Source of the DNA: Methanofastidiosum sp.
GTDB taxonomy: Archaea > Methanobacteriota_B > Thermococci > Methanofastidiosales > Methanofastidiosaceae
Length of the DNA stretch: 52,123 nt
NCBI GenBank assembly: GCA_035362715.1
Contig: DAOSDU010000011.1
Span: 1-52,123 of the forward strand
Direction of reading: 5' to 3'
Part shown: positions 26,372 through 34,717 of the stretch, one piece after another
Layout of the letters: each line of letters starts with the position of its first letter
Numbering within the stretch: the first letter of the stretch is position 1
Notes under the pieces: generated by a model
Told to the model about the DNA's origin: nothing
The model's input: the letters and a program-made list of their open reading frames with translations, nothing else
Database searches by the model: none
Position numbers and translations under genes: made by a program

Positions 26372-27238
26372 TTAGTCAGCCCCCTGCTTTCTAAGTGCAT
26401 ACCATTTCAATACTCCTGCATTGAAGAGCCAGGTCATCATAAGATCACCTATAAGGCCGAATATCAAAACAATAGCAATATCATCTAGGACATCAGAAGT
26501 AGAAAATATGTAAAGCGCCGTCAGCGCAGCAAGAGTGGTCATTGTCATTGTGAGCCCAGTGCCCATTGCATTTCTTATTCTTTCATTTATGTCGTCTCCT
26601 TTTTCTTTAAGAACTCTTGCCGTAAGAAGGATATCTGTATCTACAGAATAACCTATCAACATCAAAACAGCAGCTATGGTATATCTTGAAAGTTCAATCC
26701 CTGCAACTGACATAAATGCAAGAGCAATCAACATATCAGAAAAAGCTGCAAAGACAATAGCACCTGCGGGTATGGGCATTCTGAAAGCTATAAAGACAAT
26801 AATAGCCATAAATAAAAATGCAAATAAAACTGCTTGAGTACCTTGCTTCAAAAACGAGGCGCCCAAGGAAGGTCCGATGTTCTGTACGCTTACAGCAACA
26901 TCTGGGTATCTCTGATTTATCAAGCTGATTAATTTTGCCGAATCGACATCAGGCCCAGTTTCTACAATAAATCCTTCTGCCAAGGGGCTGAAAATTGATC
27001 TTACCTTGATAGTTGAATCACCTAGATTTGTAATAAGATAATTTTGAATTTCAGGAGTGTATTCAACTCCCTGAACTGTTGCAAGTGTTCCACCTCTTAG
27101 ATCAACACCCAAATTAACTCCAAGAGTTGAGATAATGATAACAGATATTAATACTATAATTAAAGGGAATATTATCAATTTTTTATAATTATGCTTTGTA
27201 ACGTCAATCCTATCAAAAATTTTTTCAAATGCCTTCAT
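26372..27238 (-). CDS. secF: Protein-export membrane protein SecF
   Basis: Partner of SecD in the export motor. Six membrane helices with the short periplasmic-side domain between helices 1 and 2; family motifs are GVDLRGGT near residue 48 and LMLIGYSVDTDILL in helix 4, with RIRNAMGTGLTMTMTTL. It has 288 residues from ATG 27238, which follows GGGAGG by six bases; a TTG at 27253 lies within the Shine-Dalgarno region and is rejected. The palindromic TATTTAAATA box at 27271-27280 is placed for this gene and possibly also for trmI on the other strand. Confidence 0.95.
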   Translation of the reverse strand: MKAFEKIFDRIDVTKHNYKKLIIFPLIIVLISVIIISTLGVNLGVDLRGGTLATVQGVEYTPEIQNYLITNLGDSTIKVRSIFSPLAEGFIVETGPDVDSAKLISLINQRYPDVAVSVQNIGPSLGASFLKQGTQAVLFAFLFMAIIVFIAFRMPIPAGAIVFAAFSDMLIALAFMSVAGIELSRYTIAAVLMLIGYSVDTDILLTARVLKEKGDDINERIRNAMGTGLTMTMTTLAALTALYIFSTSDVLDDIAIVLIFGLIGDLMMTWLFNAGVLKWYALRKQGAD

Positions 27239-27370
27239 AACCTTCCTCCCCAAGGAAAACTCTTAAGAACTATTTAAATAACTTTGTATCATGTATTTTG
27301 AGCAGATTAAAGCGATTGAATCTACATTTATCACAGAAGTTTATTTTTTGGCGCCAAGGGGTGAATTCAT

Positions 27371-28120
27371 ACGATAGAAGAAAACGACAGAGTGCTTATA
27401 TTAGACCCAAGGGGAAAGAAATACTTGATAACAGTCACCAACAGGGTATTTCATACAAATCTGGGAAAGCTTGACCTATCTGAACTTATTGGTAAGACCT
27501 ATGGAGACAAGATTAAGTCCCACATGGGGAAGAGTTTTTCCATACTAAAACCAAATCTAATCGACTATATCTATATGATGAGAAAGATGCCCCAGACCAT
27601 AAATCCTGATGATGCATGCCAGATAATTGCAAATACCGGTATCTCCAGCGGGGATACCGTAGTTGAGGCAGGGGCAGGATCAGGAGCGGTAACGCTATTA
27701 TTATCATATACCGTATTTCCTGGAAAAGTCTACTCTTATGATATCAATGAGCGCTTTCTAAAGGTCGCTAAAGAGAATATTGACACATATGGGAAGGGAA
27801 ATGTTGAGTTTAAGTTAAAGGATATCTATGAGGGCATCGATGAAAAGGATGTCGATCTTGTTTCTCTTGACCTCCCTGAGCCTTATAGAGTTGTTGGCCA
27901 TGCCTATGAGGCACTAAGGGCCGGTGGATTCATATTCTCATTTTCTCCTTGCATAGAGCAGGTCATCGATTTCAGAAGAGAAATATCAAAATACGATTAT
28001 ACTGAAGTTAAATCAATCGAATGCATCATAAGAGAATACGAGGTAAAGGAAAAAGGCACAAGGCCAAAGACAAGGATGCTTGGTCACACGGGTTACATGT
28101 CATTTGCAAGAAAAGCCTAG
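27371..28120 (+). CDS. trmI: tRNA (adenine-N1)-methyltransferase TrmI
   Basis: S-adenosylmethionine-dependent enzyme making m1A at positions 57/58 of tRNA in archaea. The N-terminal domain has VLILDPRGKKYLITV; the Rossmann fold has motif I VVEAGAGSGAVTLLLS (about residue 97 from the start used) and SLDLPEPYRVV (motif IV region), and a C-terminal IEYEVKEKGTRP-type segment is present. The first canonical start, GTG 27392, leaves out the family's N-terminal EEGDRVLL-like strand. The frame is open back to ACG 27371, six bases after AAGGGGTGA, giving TIEENDRVLI; a TGA closes the frame at 27362-27364. I therefore take ACG as the likely start. It ends one base before the converging carS. Confidence 0.88.
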   Translation, partial: TIEENDRVLILDPRGKKYLITVTNRVFHTNLGKLDLSELIGKTYGDKIKSHMGKSFSILKPNLIDYIYMMRKMPQTINPDDACQIIANTGISSGDTVVEAGAGSGAVTLLLSYTVFPGKVYSYDINERFLKVAKENIDTYGKGNVEFKLKDIYEGIDEKDVDLVSLDLPEPYRVVGHAYEALRAGGFIFSFSPCIEQVIDFRREISKYDYTEVKSIECIIREYEVKEKGTRPKTRMLGHTGYMSFARKA

Positions 28121-28121
28121 G

Positions 28122-28637
28122 CTACCACCAGACTTCTTTTCTGCCGGCAAGATACCATACAACATTAGAAACAAAATGGACGAAAGGAGTTATTACAATT
28201 GATATCAAGACAACTTCAAAAGATGGAAGGCCCAGCGGGGCTACCAATATTATTGCACCAATCATAAAATCAAGCTGATCAAGCAGAGGGGCAGAATCAC
28301 CACTTTCAATATTTAATCTCCTTTTTATGAAGCTGCCGAAAATATCCCCCCCAATCGCCCCTGTCCCCAAAAGAAAACCCCTCAAAAGAGCATATCCTAA
28401 GGAAGGGAAAGGAAGTGCGATATGCTGCAGCAGGCTTATTATAACTCCGGCAAGAATGCCGACTATAGCACCTTTTGTAGTCTTGCCTTTACCAAACAGT
28501 CGTTTACCATCAAAAAAGAGCCTCCCGCCATCAAGCGATGGACCGCCTCCCCAAACGGCGGGTGCCATATTCGCAATGTAAGGCGGCAGTATAAACCAAA
28601 TGATACTGAATATTAAAAGAGGCGTTATTTCGATCAT
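28122..28637 (-). CDS. carS: CDP-archaeol synthase
   Basis: Membrane enzyme that activates unsaturated archaetidic acid (DGGGP) with CTP to form CDP-archaeol, the precursor of all polar archaeal lipids. 171 residues with about five membrane helices. Cytosolic-loop motifs typical of CarS are visible: the DGKRLFGKGKTTKG loop (about 43-56) and the GGDIFGSFIKRRLNI segment (about 98-112) with the acidic DSAPLLDQLDF downstream. It is an archaea-only family, which supports the taxonomic call. It works upstream of the archaetidylserine decarboxylase-like enzyme at 0.7-1.3 kb. Confidence 0.95.
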   Translation of the reverse strand: MIEITPLLIFSIIWFILPPYIANMAPAVWGGGPSLDGGRLFFDGKRLFGKGKTTKGAIVGILAGVIISLLQHIALPFPSLGYALLRGFLLGTGAIGGDIFGSFIKRRLNIESGDSAPLLDQLDFMIGAIILVAPLGLPSFEVVLISIVITPFVHFVSNVVWYLAGRKEVWW

Positions 28638-28706
28638 ATTGGGTCTCGTTAGTTTTTTATAGCCAATGAGAGTGGAGTATTTAAACCTTTTTGGGGCGGT
28701 ATTCTA

Positions 28707-29735
28707 ATGATTAAAACTATCTTTTTTGAAGATAACAAGGTCAAATATATTGACCAGACCCTTCTACCAGGTGAATATAAAGTCGTTTCATGCACAGATG
28801 TAAAGAAATTGGAAGTAGCAATAAAGACTCTTGCAATTAGGGGTGCACCTGCAATCGGTGTGGCAGGGGCGTACGGCATTGTTTTAGCAGCATTAAGCTA
28901 CAAAGGCAGTAACAAGGATGATTTTTTCAATGTTATACTAGAAGGAGAAAAGATAAAAAATGCAAGACCCACAGCAGTTAATTTGATGTGGGCAATTGAG
29001 CGCATGATGAGCTATTTTGACTCTATAAAAAACAAATCAATTGAAGAAATTAAAAATGAACTTATTTTAGAGGCAGAAAGGATAAGGAAGGAAGATGCGG
29101 AGATTAATAGAAAAATGGGGCAATACGGGCACCCCCTTATTTCCACTGGAGACGGAGTACTTACTCATTGCAACGCAGGAGCACTTGCAACTTCTGAATA
29201 CGGCACTGCACTTGGAGTGATTAGAGCCGCAGTTGAGGCAGGCAAGAAGATTAGGGTTTATTCAGATGAGACAAGACCACTCCTTCAGGGTGCAAGACTC
29301 ACAACATGGGAGTTAAAGGAAGATGGGATTCCTGTAACTTTGATATGCGATAACATGGCAGGTATCTCTATGAGACGAGGATTGATCCAGAAGGTGATAG
29401 TTGGAGCCGATAGAATAGCCATGAACGGTGACACAGCAAATAAGATTGGAACATATCAAGTAGCAGTTTTGGCCAAAGAAAACAACATACCTTTCTACGT
29501 AGCAGCACCTATATCCACATTCGATCCAAAGACAAAAACAGGCGAGGGTATACCTATTGAGGAAAGGAGTAAGGATGAGGTGACCCACATAGGTGGCAAG
29601 AGGATTGCAACTGAAGGCATAGACGTTTTTAATCCTGCATTTGATGTGACACCTGCTAAATATATCTCAGGGATAATTACAGAAAAAGGGGTATTAAAGC
29701 CACCCTATGAGAAGAGCATCAAGAAGTTGTTTTAA
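28707..29735 (+). CDS. mtnA: S-methyl-5-thioribose-1-phosphate isomerase
   Basis: eIF2B-alpha-like isomerase converting methylthioribose-1-P (or, in methanogens, 5-deoxyribose-1-P) to the ribulose form. Landmarks are IRGAPAIGVAGAYG at about 48, catalytic Cys in LTHCNAGALAT (about 155), YSDETRPLLQGARLT and catalytic Asp in GADRIAMNGDTANKIGT (about 236-245). The 342-residue length is normal. A TATTTAAA box 25 bp before ATG 28707 indicates a leaderless mRNA. It is the last clear core gene before the accessory island; its stop is one base from hepT's stop. Confidence 0.92.
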   Translation: MIKTIFFEDNKVKYIDQTLLPGEYKVVSCTDVKKLEVAIKTLAIRGAPAIGVAGAYGIVLAALSYKGSNKDDFFNVILEGEKIKNARPTAVNLMWAIERMMSYFDSIKNKSIEEIKNELILEAERIRKEDAEINRKMGQYGHPLISTGDGVLTHCNAGALATSEYGTALGVIRAAVEAGKKIRVYSDETRPLLQGARLTTWELKEDGIPVTLICDNMAGISMRRGLIQKVIVGADRIAMNGDTANKIGTYQVAVLAKENNIPFYVAAPISTFDPKTKTGEGIPIEERSKDEVTHIGGKRIATEGIDVFNPAFDVTPAKYISGIITEKGVLKPPYEKSIKKLF

Positions 29736-29736
29736 G

Positions 29737-30156
29737 TTAGTACTTGTCTAAAATTGACTTTATATTTTCTATAATTTTTTCAAAATCTTCCAGATTTTCA
29801 TTTATTAATTCAAACGATAATTTATCATCAAGTTTCCCATATCTATGAACTATAATATTCCTGAAGCCTTTAAGTTCTTTGATTTTTTTTCCGATACCTA
29901 GTGATAATATCTTGTTTTTAACTAGATTAGTAATAACATCATCTTCTTCTCCTGGCGAGCTAAATTTGAGATCCGAATTAATAATTGCACAAATATCTAG
30001 GATATTTTCAATTATGTATTGTATTCTTTTGTAGATGCCATCCTTTAACAATCCTAAATTTTCAAAATCCTCAAAATCTTCTGGCATATTTTCAGCTATC
30101 AACGGAATGCTTTCCTCTATTTCATTTATTTTGGATAGAATAATTTCTTTTCTCAT
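29737..30156 (-). CDS. hepT: HepT-like HEPN RNase toxin
   Basis: 139-residue all-helical HEPN (DUF86) protein. The RX4HXY active-site motif is intact as RNIIVHRY (about residues 103-110). In characterised HepT-MntA systems the toxin is an RNase silenced when the MNT partner adenylylates the Tyr of this motif. Its ATG overlaps the TGA of the upstream nucleotidyltransferase gene (ATGA), so the pair is co-translated with the antitoxin first. This is the only complete canonical pair of this subtype in the island. Confidence 0.85.
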   Translation of the reverse strand: MRKEIILSKINEIEESIPLIAENMPEDFEDFENLGLLKDGIYKRIQYIIENILDICAIINSDLKFSSPGEEDDVITNLVKNKILSLGIGKKIKELKGFRNIIVHRYGKLDDKLSFELINENLEDFEKIIENIKSILDKY

Positions 30157-30539
30157 GTTATCATTTCTAGCCCTATATAGTCATAATAAAATCTTTTAAA
30201 ATAATCAAATTCCCTAATGGTATCAAGAGCTACCTCATGAACAAAACTAAAATCCTTTGAATAAAGTAATCTTCCTTTTAGAACTTCTTTTCTAATATAG
30301 AGGGGAAGTTGCTGAAAGATTTTTACATCGTATTTATCGGTTGATAGTTCTGATAATACTTTTAATCTAAATCTAGACGCTTCGTTCTCTGGGCCTTCAT
30401 AGTATATGCAGAGGTCAATATCTGAATTCTTATTTGCATTACCTGTAGAAGTTGAACCGTAGAGAAAAATAAATCTAACATGTTCAAATCCCTCTATTTT
30501 ATTAATTAATCCTAGCTCCTTGTCAAGATTTATATCCAT
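30153..30539 (-). CDS. mntA: MntA-like nucleotidyltransferase antitoxin
   Basis: 128-residue minimal nucleotidyltransferase. The active-site motif GS-x10-D-x-D is present in FLYGSTSTGNANKNSDIDL (about residues 27-42), with later acidic residues. It is expected to adenylylate and neutralise HepT, the overlapping downstream gene. A TTTAAAT box about 26 bp before ATG 30539 indicates a leaderless mRNA, as for most nucleotidyltransferase genes of this island. Confidence 0.85.
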   Translation of the reverse strand: MDINLDKELGLINKIEGFEHVRFIFLYGSTSTGNANKNSDIDLCIYYEGPENEASRFRLKVLSELSTDKYDVKIFQQLPLYIRKEVLKGRLLYSKDFSFVHEVALDTIREFDYFKRFYYDYIGLEMIT

Positions 30540-30682
30540 AACAATAATTAAAATAATTCTTATATTTAAATCGTTTTTCGATAGCTATTAATATATGGAT
30601 CAATTTTAAGATTATTTATTCTATATTTTCTATCATTACCTTGTAGTTAATCTTATAAATAAATTAATTGCATATGCAAAAC

Positions 30683-31321
30683 ATGAAGAAAATATCTTTT
30701 ATTTCAATAGTAGTAAGCGTAATATTTTTCTTATCTATCTTTTCCGTTGCAGGAGGCGGAATATTCAATTTTGAGGACGGTGCACAAGGCTGGACAACTA
30801 CCGGGCTATGGCACTGGGTCACGCCATCAAACTCTGACTACCCAAATGCGCATAGCGGTGTTGGAAGCTTCTGGTATGGGGATGAATCAACTGGTGACTA
30901 TGACGTCGGAGAAAACAGTGGAATGCTTATCTCTCCCCCTTTAGCTAACCCCTCTATACTTACTTTCTGGACATGGTGGGAGATTGAAGCTCTAAATCCA
31001 AGCACCTTTGACCTAATGCAGATCACATCAGACGACGGAACAAAGTATCTTTTTTTACAACTAAATCCCAAAGATGATACTTATGATTCATCTGGAGATT
31101 ACAGTTCTGGTGGCTACAATGTGCCTGGAGTCTGGGTTAAACATACAGTTAATCTAAGAAATTATCCTGGAGTTAGCAGGGTGATATTCTATTTTGACTC
31201 AGGAGATGACGAGTACAATAAATATCAGGGATGGTATATAGACGACGTTACTATTTACGAGAGCGTAGTGCCTGTGGATAAAATACAAAAGATATTGAAG
31301 AAAAATCAAGATAAAAAATAG
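30683..31321 (+). CDS. Secreted jelly-roll (MAM/choice-of-anchor-like) protein
   Basis: Exported protein: a signal peptide of about 25 residues (KKISFISIVVSVIFFLSIF) then one beta-sandwich domain opening with FNFEDGAQGWTTTGLWHW and closing with YQGWYIDDVTIYE, the pattern of MAM-like/jelly-roll domains that bind carbohydrate or protein at the cell surface. It ends in a Lys-rich tail without a C-terminal helix. I chose ATG 30683 because it lies 26 bp after the TTATAAAT box and starts a clean signal peptide; TTG 30668 and ATG 30674 would lie in or just after the promoter. No operon partner. Confidence 0.65.
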   Translation: MKKISFISIVVSVIFFLSIFSVAGGGIFNFEDGAQGWTTTGLWHWVTPSNSDYPNAHSGVGSFWYGDESTGDYDVGENSGMLISPPLANPSILTFWTWWEIEALNPSTFDLMQITSDDGTKYLFLQLNPKDDTYDSSGDYSSGGYNVPGVWVKHTVNLRNYPGVSRVIFYFDSGDDEYNKYQGWYIDDVTIYESVVPVDKIQKILKKNQDKK

Positions 31322-31601
31322 GACATCCCCAAGTTAATTTATTATTATTTCATTTCTGTTTTAATTCTTATTGATACAATTCTCCCTTTTCTGGTTTACA
31401 TATTCTATCTCTTTTCCTTATTGGCTTCATGAGGTGAGAGATAGCCATTATTAATGGATGGATTTTCTATTATTATCTTGGAACATTGTAACGATATCTT
31501 TTAGGTGTAGATTTACTATGCTATTACAGAATTTAAGAGATCAAGTTAGGGTATTACCATTAATTTTTTATCACTTAATTTTTAATTACATTGCAGGAGA
31601 T

Positions 31602-31916
31602 ATGATGGATAGAGAAAGAGCTGAAACTTTAGATGATTTAGTCAGGCTGATAAAAAATGAATTTAACACTGAATTAGTTCTTCTCTTTGGTTCGAGAGCG
31701 AGGGGAGACAACTTAATCGAGAGTGACTATGATATAATCATTGTTAGTAAAGATTTTGAAGGCATTAATTTTATCAAGAGGATGGGATTAGTGCAGGATC
31801 TCTGGGGCGGGATTTATAGACTTCAAGCATTCTGCTATACGCCCGAAGAGTTTGAAAGAAAGAGAAATGAAATAGGTACAGTCCAGGAAGCATGCAAAGA
31901 AGGAATTGTTCTCTAA
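31602..31916 (+). CDS. MNT-type nucleotidyltransferase, no partner seen
   Basis: 104-residue nucleotidyltransferase with GS-x10-DxD in FGSRARGDNLIESDYDIII (about residues 29-47) and a C-terminal acidic strand region. It begins at ATG 31602/31605 after GCAGGAGA. The frame is open upstream to 31458, but that extension has no family match and lies before the Shine-Dalgarno. No HEPN gene follows: the stop is 15 bp before the 34-nt repeat array. It may be an orphan antitoxin. The 280-bp gap before it (31322-31601) is A/T-rich and I see no gene in it. Confidence 0.75.
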   Translation: MMDRERAETLDDLVRLIKNEFNTELVLLFGSRARGDNLIESDYDIIIVSKDFEGINFIKRMGLVQDLWGGIYRLQAFCYTPEEFERKRNEIGTVQEACKEGIVL

Positions 31917-31930
31917 CTGGTATGTCATAG

Positions 31931-32066
31931 TTGTCAAAAATAAATATGCTTCTTTATAAATAACTGGTCAATTTATTTTTGTTTTATTTATATGTGCGTT
32001 GTCAATTTTATTTTGTCTTATTTATAAATGACTTGTCAAAAATCAATAAGTTTAAATATTTATAAT
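31931..32066 (+). repeat. Four contiguous imperfect 34-nt repeats upstream of the ATPase gene
   Basis: Four units of exactly 34 nt run without spacers: 31931-31964, 31965-31998, 31999-32032 and 32033-32066. Each begins T[TG]GTCAA. Units 1 and 3 also end alike with TTTATAAAT-R-AC; unit 2 has TTTATATG at the same place; unit 4 ends in TTTAAATATTTATAAT and contains the TATA box (32051-32058) of the leaderless ATPase gene starting at 32081. The array therefore sits directly on and upstream of a promoter, like iterated binding sites for a regulator. The array contains no ORF. Confidence 0.75.
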
Positions 32067-32080
32067 GTTAATGCTATTTT

Positions 32081-33568
32081 ATGGATTATTTTGATATAAG
32101 CCAACTTTCAGAAAATAACCCATGGTGGAAGGATGAAAAATCCATTAATCAAGATATTAAAATTAAAATGTTTGATGAAGTTAGATATAAGTGGTATCCA
32201 GCATTAAGACATTACATTTCTCTAGATAAAGATGTTATATATACAATAAGAGGGCCTCGTCAGGTTGGCAAAACTACATTACTAAAAATCATAATAAAAG
32301 AACTTATCAATTCAAATAAAATTAATCCTGAAAATATATTCTTCTGGTCATTTGAAATGAACAATGCTGAAGAACTTAGTCAAATAATCCAAATTTACCT
32401 TAACTGGACTGGCGTTAACTCTGGCGATAGAAAATATTTATTTTTTGATGAAATATGTTCTGTAAAAAACTGGCAAAGAGAAATACTTCATTTATCAAAC
32501 AAAGCTCTTTTTGAAAACTGTTCAATTTTAATAACAGGATCGCATTCTATGGATATTAAATATTCTGGAGAAACATTGCCTGGAAGGAGAGGGGGATCAG
32601 AAGATGAAACGCTTGACAAGATTCTTTTACCCATGAAATTTTCAGAGTTTGTAAAATTAATTGAGCCAAAATTCAATGGAATACTATCAGACATTAATTT
32701 AAATCATTCAAAAGAAAAACATAATTTAATTTTCAAATTTTTTGAAGGAGAAGACGATTCAAGAATGCAGAAGCTAATGCTTTACAAAAATGAACTCATC
32801 GCCCTCTTTGACCAATATATTGCCTGTGGCGGAATCCCATATGTTATAAATGAATACATGAATAAAAATAAAATATCCAACAATACCTTTAATATCTATA
32901 TAAGTTCTATAATAGGGGACTTAAGAAGGTATAACTTCAAAGAAAACTATTTCAAACAGATAATTAGGGAGATATGTAGGACAGTTTCTGATCCTATTAG
33001 TTGGAACAATCTTTCTCAAAATACGGATATCAAATCACACAATACAATACAAGATTATGTGGGTGCAATGGAAGAGTTATTTGTTATTAACACAATCTAT
33101 GCTTATTCAATCGATAAAAATAGAATTGTTTTTAACAAGAATAAGAAACTTTACGTTCAAGACCCTTTCATTTTTCACGCCCTTTCGGGCTGGTCTAACG
33201 CAGAAACTGATTATTTTATAAATCTGAAAAAAAATGTCCTAGACCTAGAAATCAAAAGTAAGATTATTGAGGGAATTGTACAGAATCATCTTTGTAGACT
33301 TGCATATTCATTAAATCCAAGAGACTTATTTGATCCAAAAGATCATGTGTGTTATTATAGAGACAAAAAAGGAAAAGAGATTGATTTCCTTTTACTAACA
33401 GAGGATAAAATATATCCTTTTGAAGTTAAGTATCAAAGCACTATAAAAAAATCTGATTTATCGAACTTTAAATCATTTGGCAGAGGGATCTTAGTGACAA
33501 AAGATAACTATGGTTTAAGTAGTAGCTATGGATGTCTTCCAGTTTCTTTACTCTTATTCCTAGTTTAA
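32081..33568 (+). CDS. AAA-family ATPase with C-terminal DUF4143-like domain (copy 1)
   Basis: 495-residue P-loop ATPase of the prokaryotic AAA_14/DUF4143 group. Walker A is GPRQVGKTTLLK (about residues 58-69) and Walker B YLFFDEICS (about 120-128); the sensor-like ITGSHSMDIK is followed by LPGRRGG and a winged-helix region. The C-terminal part has IDFLLLTEDKIYPFEVKYQ, a PD-(D/E)xK-like arrangement. Members are common in archaeal accessory regions; most have no known function. The paralogue at 43212 shares NPWW, the ATPase motifs and the C-terminus. A TATA box in the last 34-nt repeat lies 26 bp before the ATG, so the mRNA is leaderless. Confidence 0.85.
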   Translation: MDYFDISQLSENNPWWKDEKSINQDIKIKMFDEVRYKWYPALRHYISLDKDVIYTIRGPRQVGKTTLLKIIIKELINSNKINPENIFFWSFEMNNAEELSQIIQIYLNWTGVNSGDRKYLFFDEICSVKNWQREILHLSNKALFENCSILITGSHSMDIKYSGETLPGRRGGSEDETLDKILLPMKFSEFVKLIEPKFNGILSDINLNHSKEKHNLIFKFFEGEDDSRMQKLMLYKNELIALFDQYIACGGIPYVINEYMNKNKISNNTFNIYISSIIGDLRRYNFKENYFKQIIREICRTVSDPISWNNLSQNTDIKSHNTIQDYVGAMEELFVINTIYAYSIDKNRIVFNKNKKLYVQDPFIFHALSGWSNAETDYFINLKKNVLDLEIKSKIIEGIVQNHLCRLAYSLNPRDLFDPKDHVCYYRDKKGKEIDFLLLTEDKIYPFEVKYQSTIKKSDLSNFKSFGRGILVTKDNYGLSSSYGCLPVSLLLFLV

Positions 33569-33621
33569 TTTCTTTTTAATAAAAGATAATCGATAAATAC
33601 ACTACAAATGCATAGATTTTC

Positions 33622-33912
33622 ATGAATCCAAAAGAAAATGAAATTATTATTTCATTTTTAAAAAAACACGGTGCTATAAAAATTGGAATATTTGGCTCAA
33701 CAGCAAGAGGAGAGGAAAGGCCAGATAGTGACATTGATATCCTTGTAGAGTTTAGTGAGGTAAAAGACCTATTGGAATTTATAGGAATAGGGCTTGATTT
33801 AGGAGATATTCTGGGTAAAAAAATAGACTTATTTACAGAGGAAAATTTGAGGCCTATTATTAAAAATAGTGTAATGGAAGACTTAGTCGTGATTTATGAT
33901 GAAGAAAGGTGA
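33622..33912 (+). CDS. MntA-like nucleotidyltransferase
   Basis: 96-residue minimal nucleotidyltransferase: FGSTARGEERPDSDIDILVE carries GS-x10-DxD (about residues 24-39), and KKIDLFTEENLRP is the usual third-acidic-residue region. An ATAAATAC box 25 bp upstream makes it leaderless. A tiny frame (33899-34018) overlaps its 3' end in the place where a HepT gene normally starts, but it is not a HepT. Confidence 0.82.
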   Translation: MNPKENEIIISFLKKHGAIKIGIFGSTARGEERPDSDIDILVEFSEVKDLLEFIGIGLDLGDILGKKIDLFTEENLRPIIKNSVMEDLVVIYDEER

Positions 33913-34018
33913 ATATATCCTACACAGAAGTATTCTTGAAATTTCTCTAATGAGTGAATCCTCTCTAAAAAAAGATTGGCTAACTTTTGAGGAGGATAAT
34001 GCTTGGGCAGATTTGTAA
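33899..34018 (+). CDS. Tiny antitoxin-like ORF
   Basis: 39 codons from ATG 33899, inside the 3' end of the nucleotidyltransferase gene. The C-terminal SLKKDWLTFEEDNAWADL resembles the tail of short type II antitoxins ('SLAxDWLxxEEDxAW'). No toxin follows. It may be the remains of a toxin-antitoxin module or an additional co-translated peptide. The similarity is from memory and the frame is short, so confidence is limited. Confidence 0.45.
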   Translation: MKKGEYILHRSILEISLMSESSLKKDWLTFEEDNAWADL

Positions 34019-34056
34019 ACATTAGTTTTATATCTTATTTTTCCAGATACAGATTA

Positions 34057-34209
34057 ATGGACTCTAATAAATCTGATTTACTCTCTGAAGAACTAGAAAT
34101 TAACTTAAAGAAAAGCACCCTTACCATAGAAGATACTATTATTCTAGGCAAAAAAGTAAACAGATCTTTGAATAAACATTATATTGATAAAACTTCTAAT
34201 AACTTATGA
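34057..34209 (+). CDS. Short antitoxin-like protein, no toxin adjacent
   Basis: 50 codons from ATG 34057, 26 bp after TTTTATAT (leaderless). The reading LTIEDTIILGKKVNRSLNKHY resembles the C-terminal part of VapB-like antitoxins. The frame is open to 34003, but the promoter lies inside that extension. Downstream there is no toxin, only the end of a converging HepT remnant. Function not established. Confidence 0.4.
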   Translation: MDSNKSDLLSEELEINLKKSTLTIEDTIILGKKVNRSLNKHYIDKTSNNL

Positions 34210-34249
34210 AGAGATTTAATACCAAATTAAATAATCGAGTATAGTATAA

Positions 34250-34330
34250 TTAGGAAGATTTGATGAAATAATTTGCTTTTTCTATATTTTCTAACATATC
34301 TTTTAGATATAATGTATACTCCCTTTTCAA
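34250..34330 (-). pseudogene. HepT remnant (first 26 codons)
   Basis: Directly downstream of the nucleotidyltransferase at 34327, a frame starts with TTG overlapping its TGA and reads KREYTLYLKDMLENIEKANY, the typical N-terminus of HepT toxins, then ends at TAA after 26 codons. The remaining about 85 residues, including the catalytic RX4HXY, are missing. This is a truncated toxin gene whose antitoxin has been kept. Confidence 0.6.
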
Positions 34331-34620
34331 ATATAGATCACTTCTTTTAGAATAGTTTCTTTGAGTTCTTTTCGTATATCTTCTTTTGGAACTAAATCCA
34401 CCCTAATTCCTAATAGTTCGGTTAGATAATTCTCTGCTTTTATTACACCTAAAAGACTAACAGGCTCCTCAAATTCAACAATTAGATCTATGTCACTTTT
34501 TTCTTTAGCAGAATTTTTGGCATAAGATCCAAAGATGCCTATATTTTTAATCTTATATCCTCTGAGAAGTTCTTCCTTCTCCCTTTCTATTATTTTTTCA
34601 ATATCTTCAACATTTTTCAT
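34327..34620 (-). CDS. MntA-like nucleotidyltransferase with a truncated HepT partner
   Basis: 97-residue minimal nucleotidyltransferase with an N-terminal charged helix, GS-x10-DxD in FGSYAKNSAKEKSDIDLIVE (about residues 30-48) and the acidic IRVDLVPKEDIR region. The gene looks intact, while the co-translated HepT gene after it is reduced to 26 codons. It may still act in trans on the HepT/HEPN proteins encoded elsewhere in the island. Confidence 0.8.
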   Translation of the reverse strand: MKNVEDIEKIIEREKEELLRGYKIKNIGIFGSYAKNSAKEKSDIDLIVEFEEPVSLLGVIKAENYLTELLGIRVDLVPKEDIRKELKETILKEVIYI

Positions 34621-34717
34621 TAGATATATTTTGATTATACTATTATTTAAATCTGTGCCAAATGAATTTTATATATTGAATTAATTATGATAATGCCAAA
34701 ATAATATTAGAGGAACT

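Noticed and set aside
27291..27377. 28-codon uORF overlapping the trmI start
   Set aside because: Its ATG is only about 16 bp from the TATA centre, too near to be within the transcript.
31931..32066. CRISPR array
   Set aside because: The 34-nt units are contiguous and imperfect with no spacers, and no cas genes are nearby.
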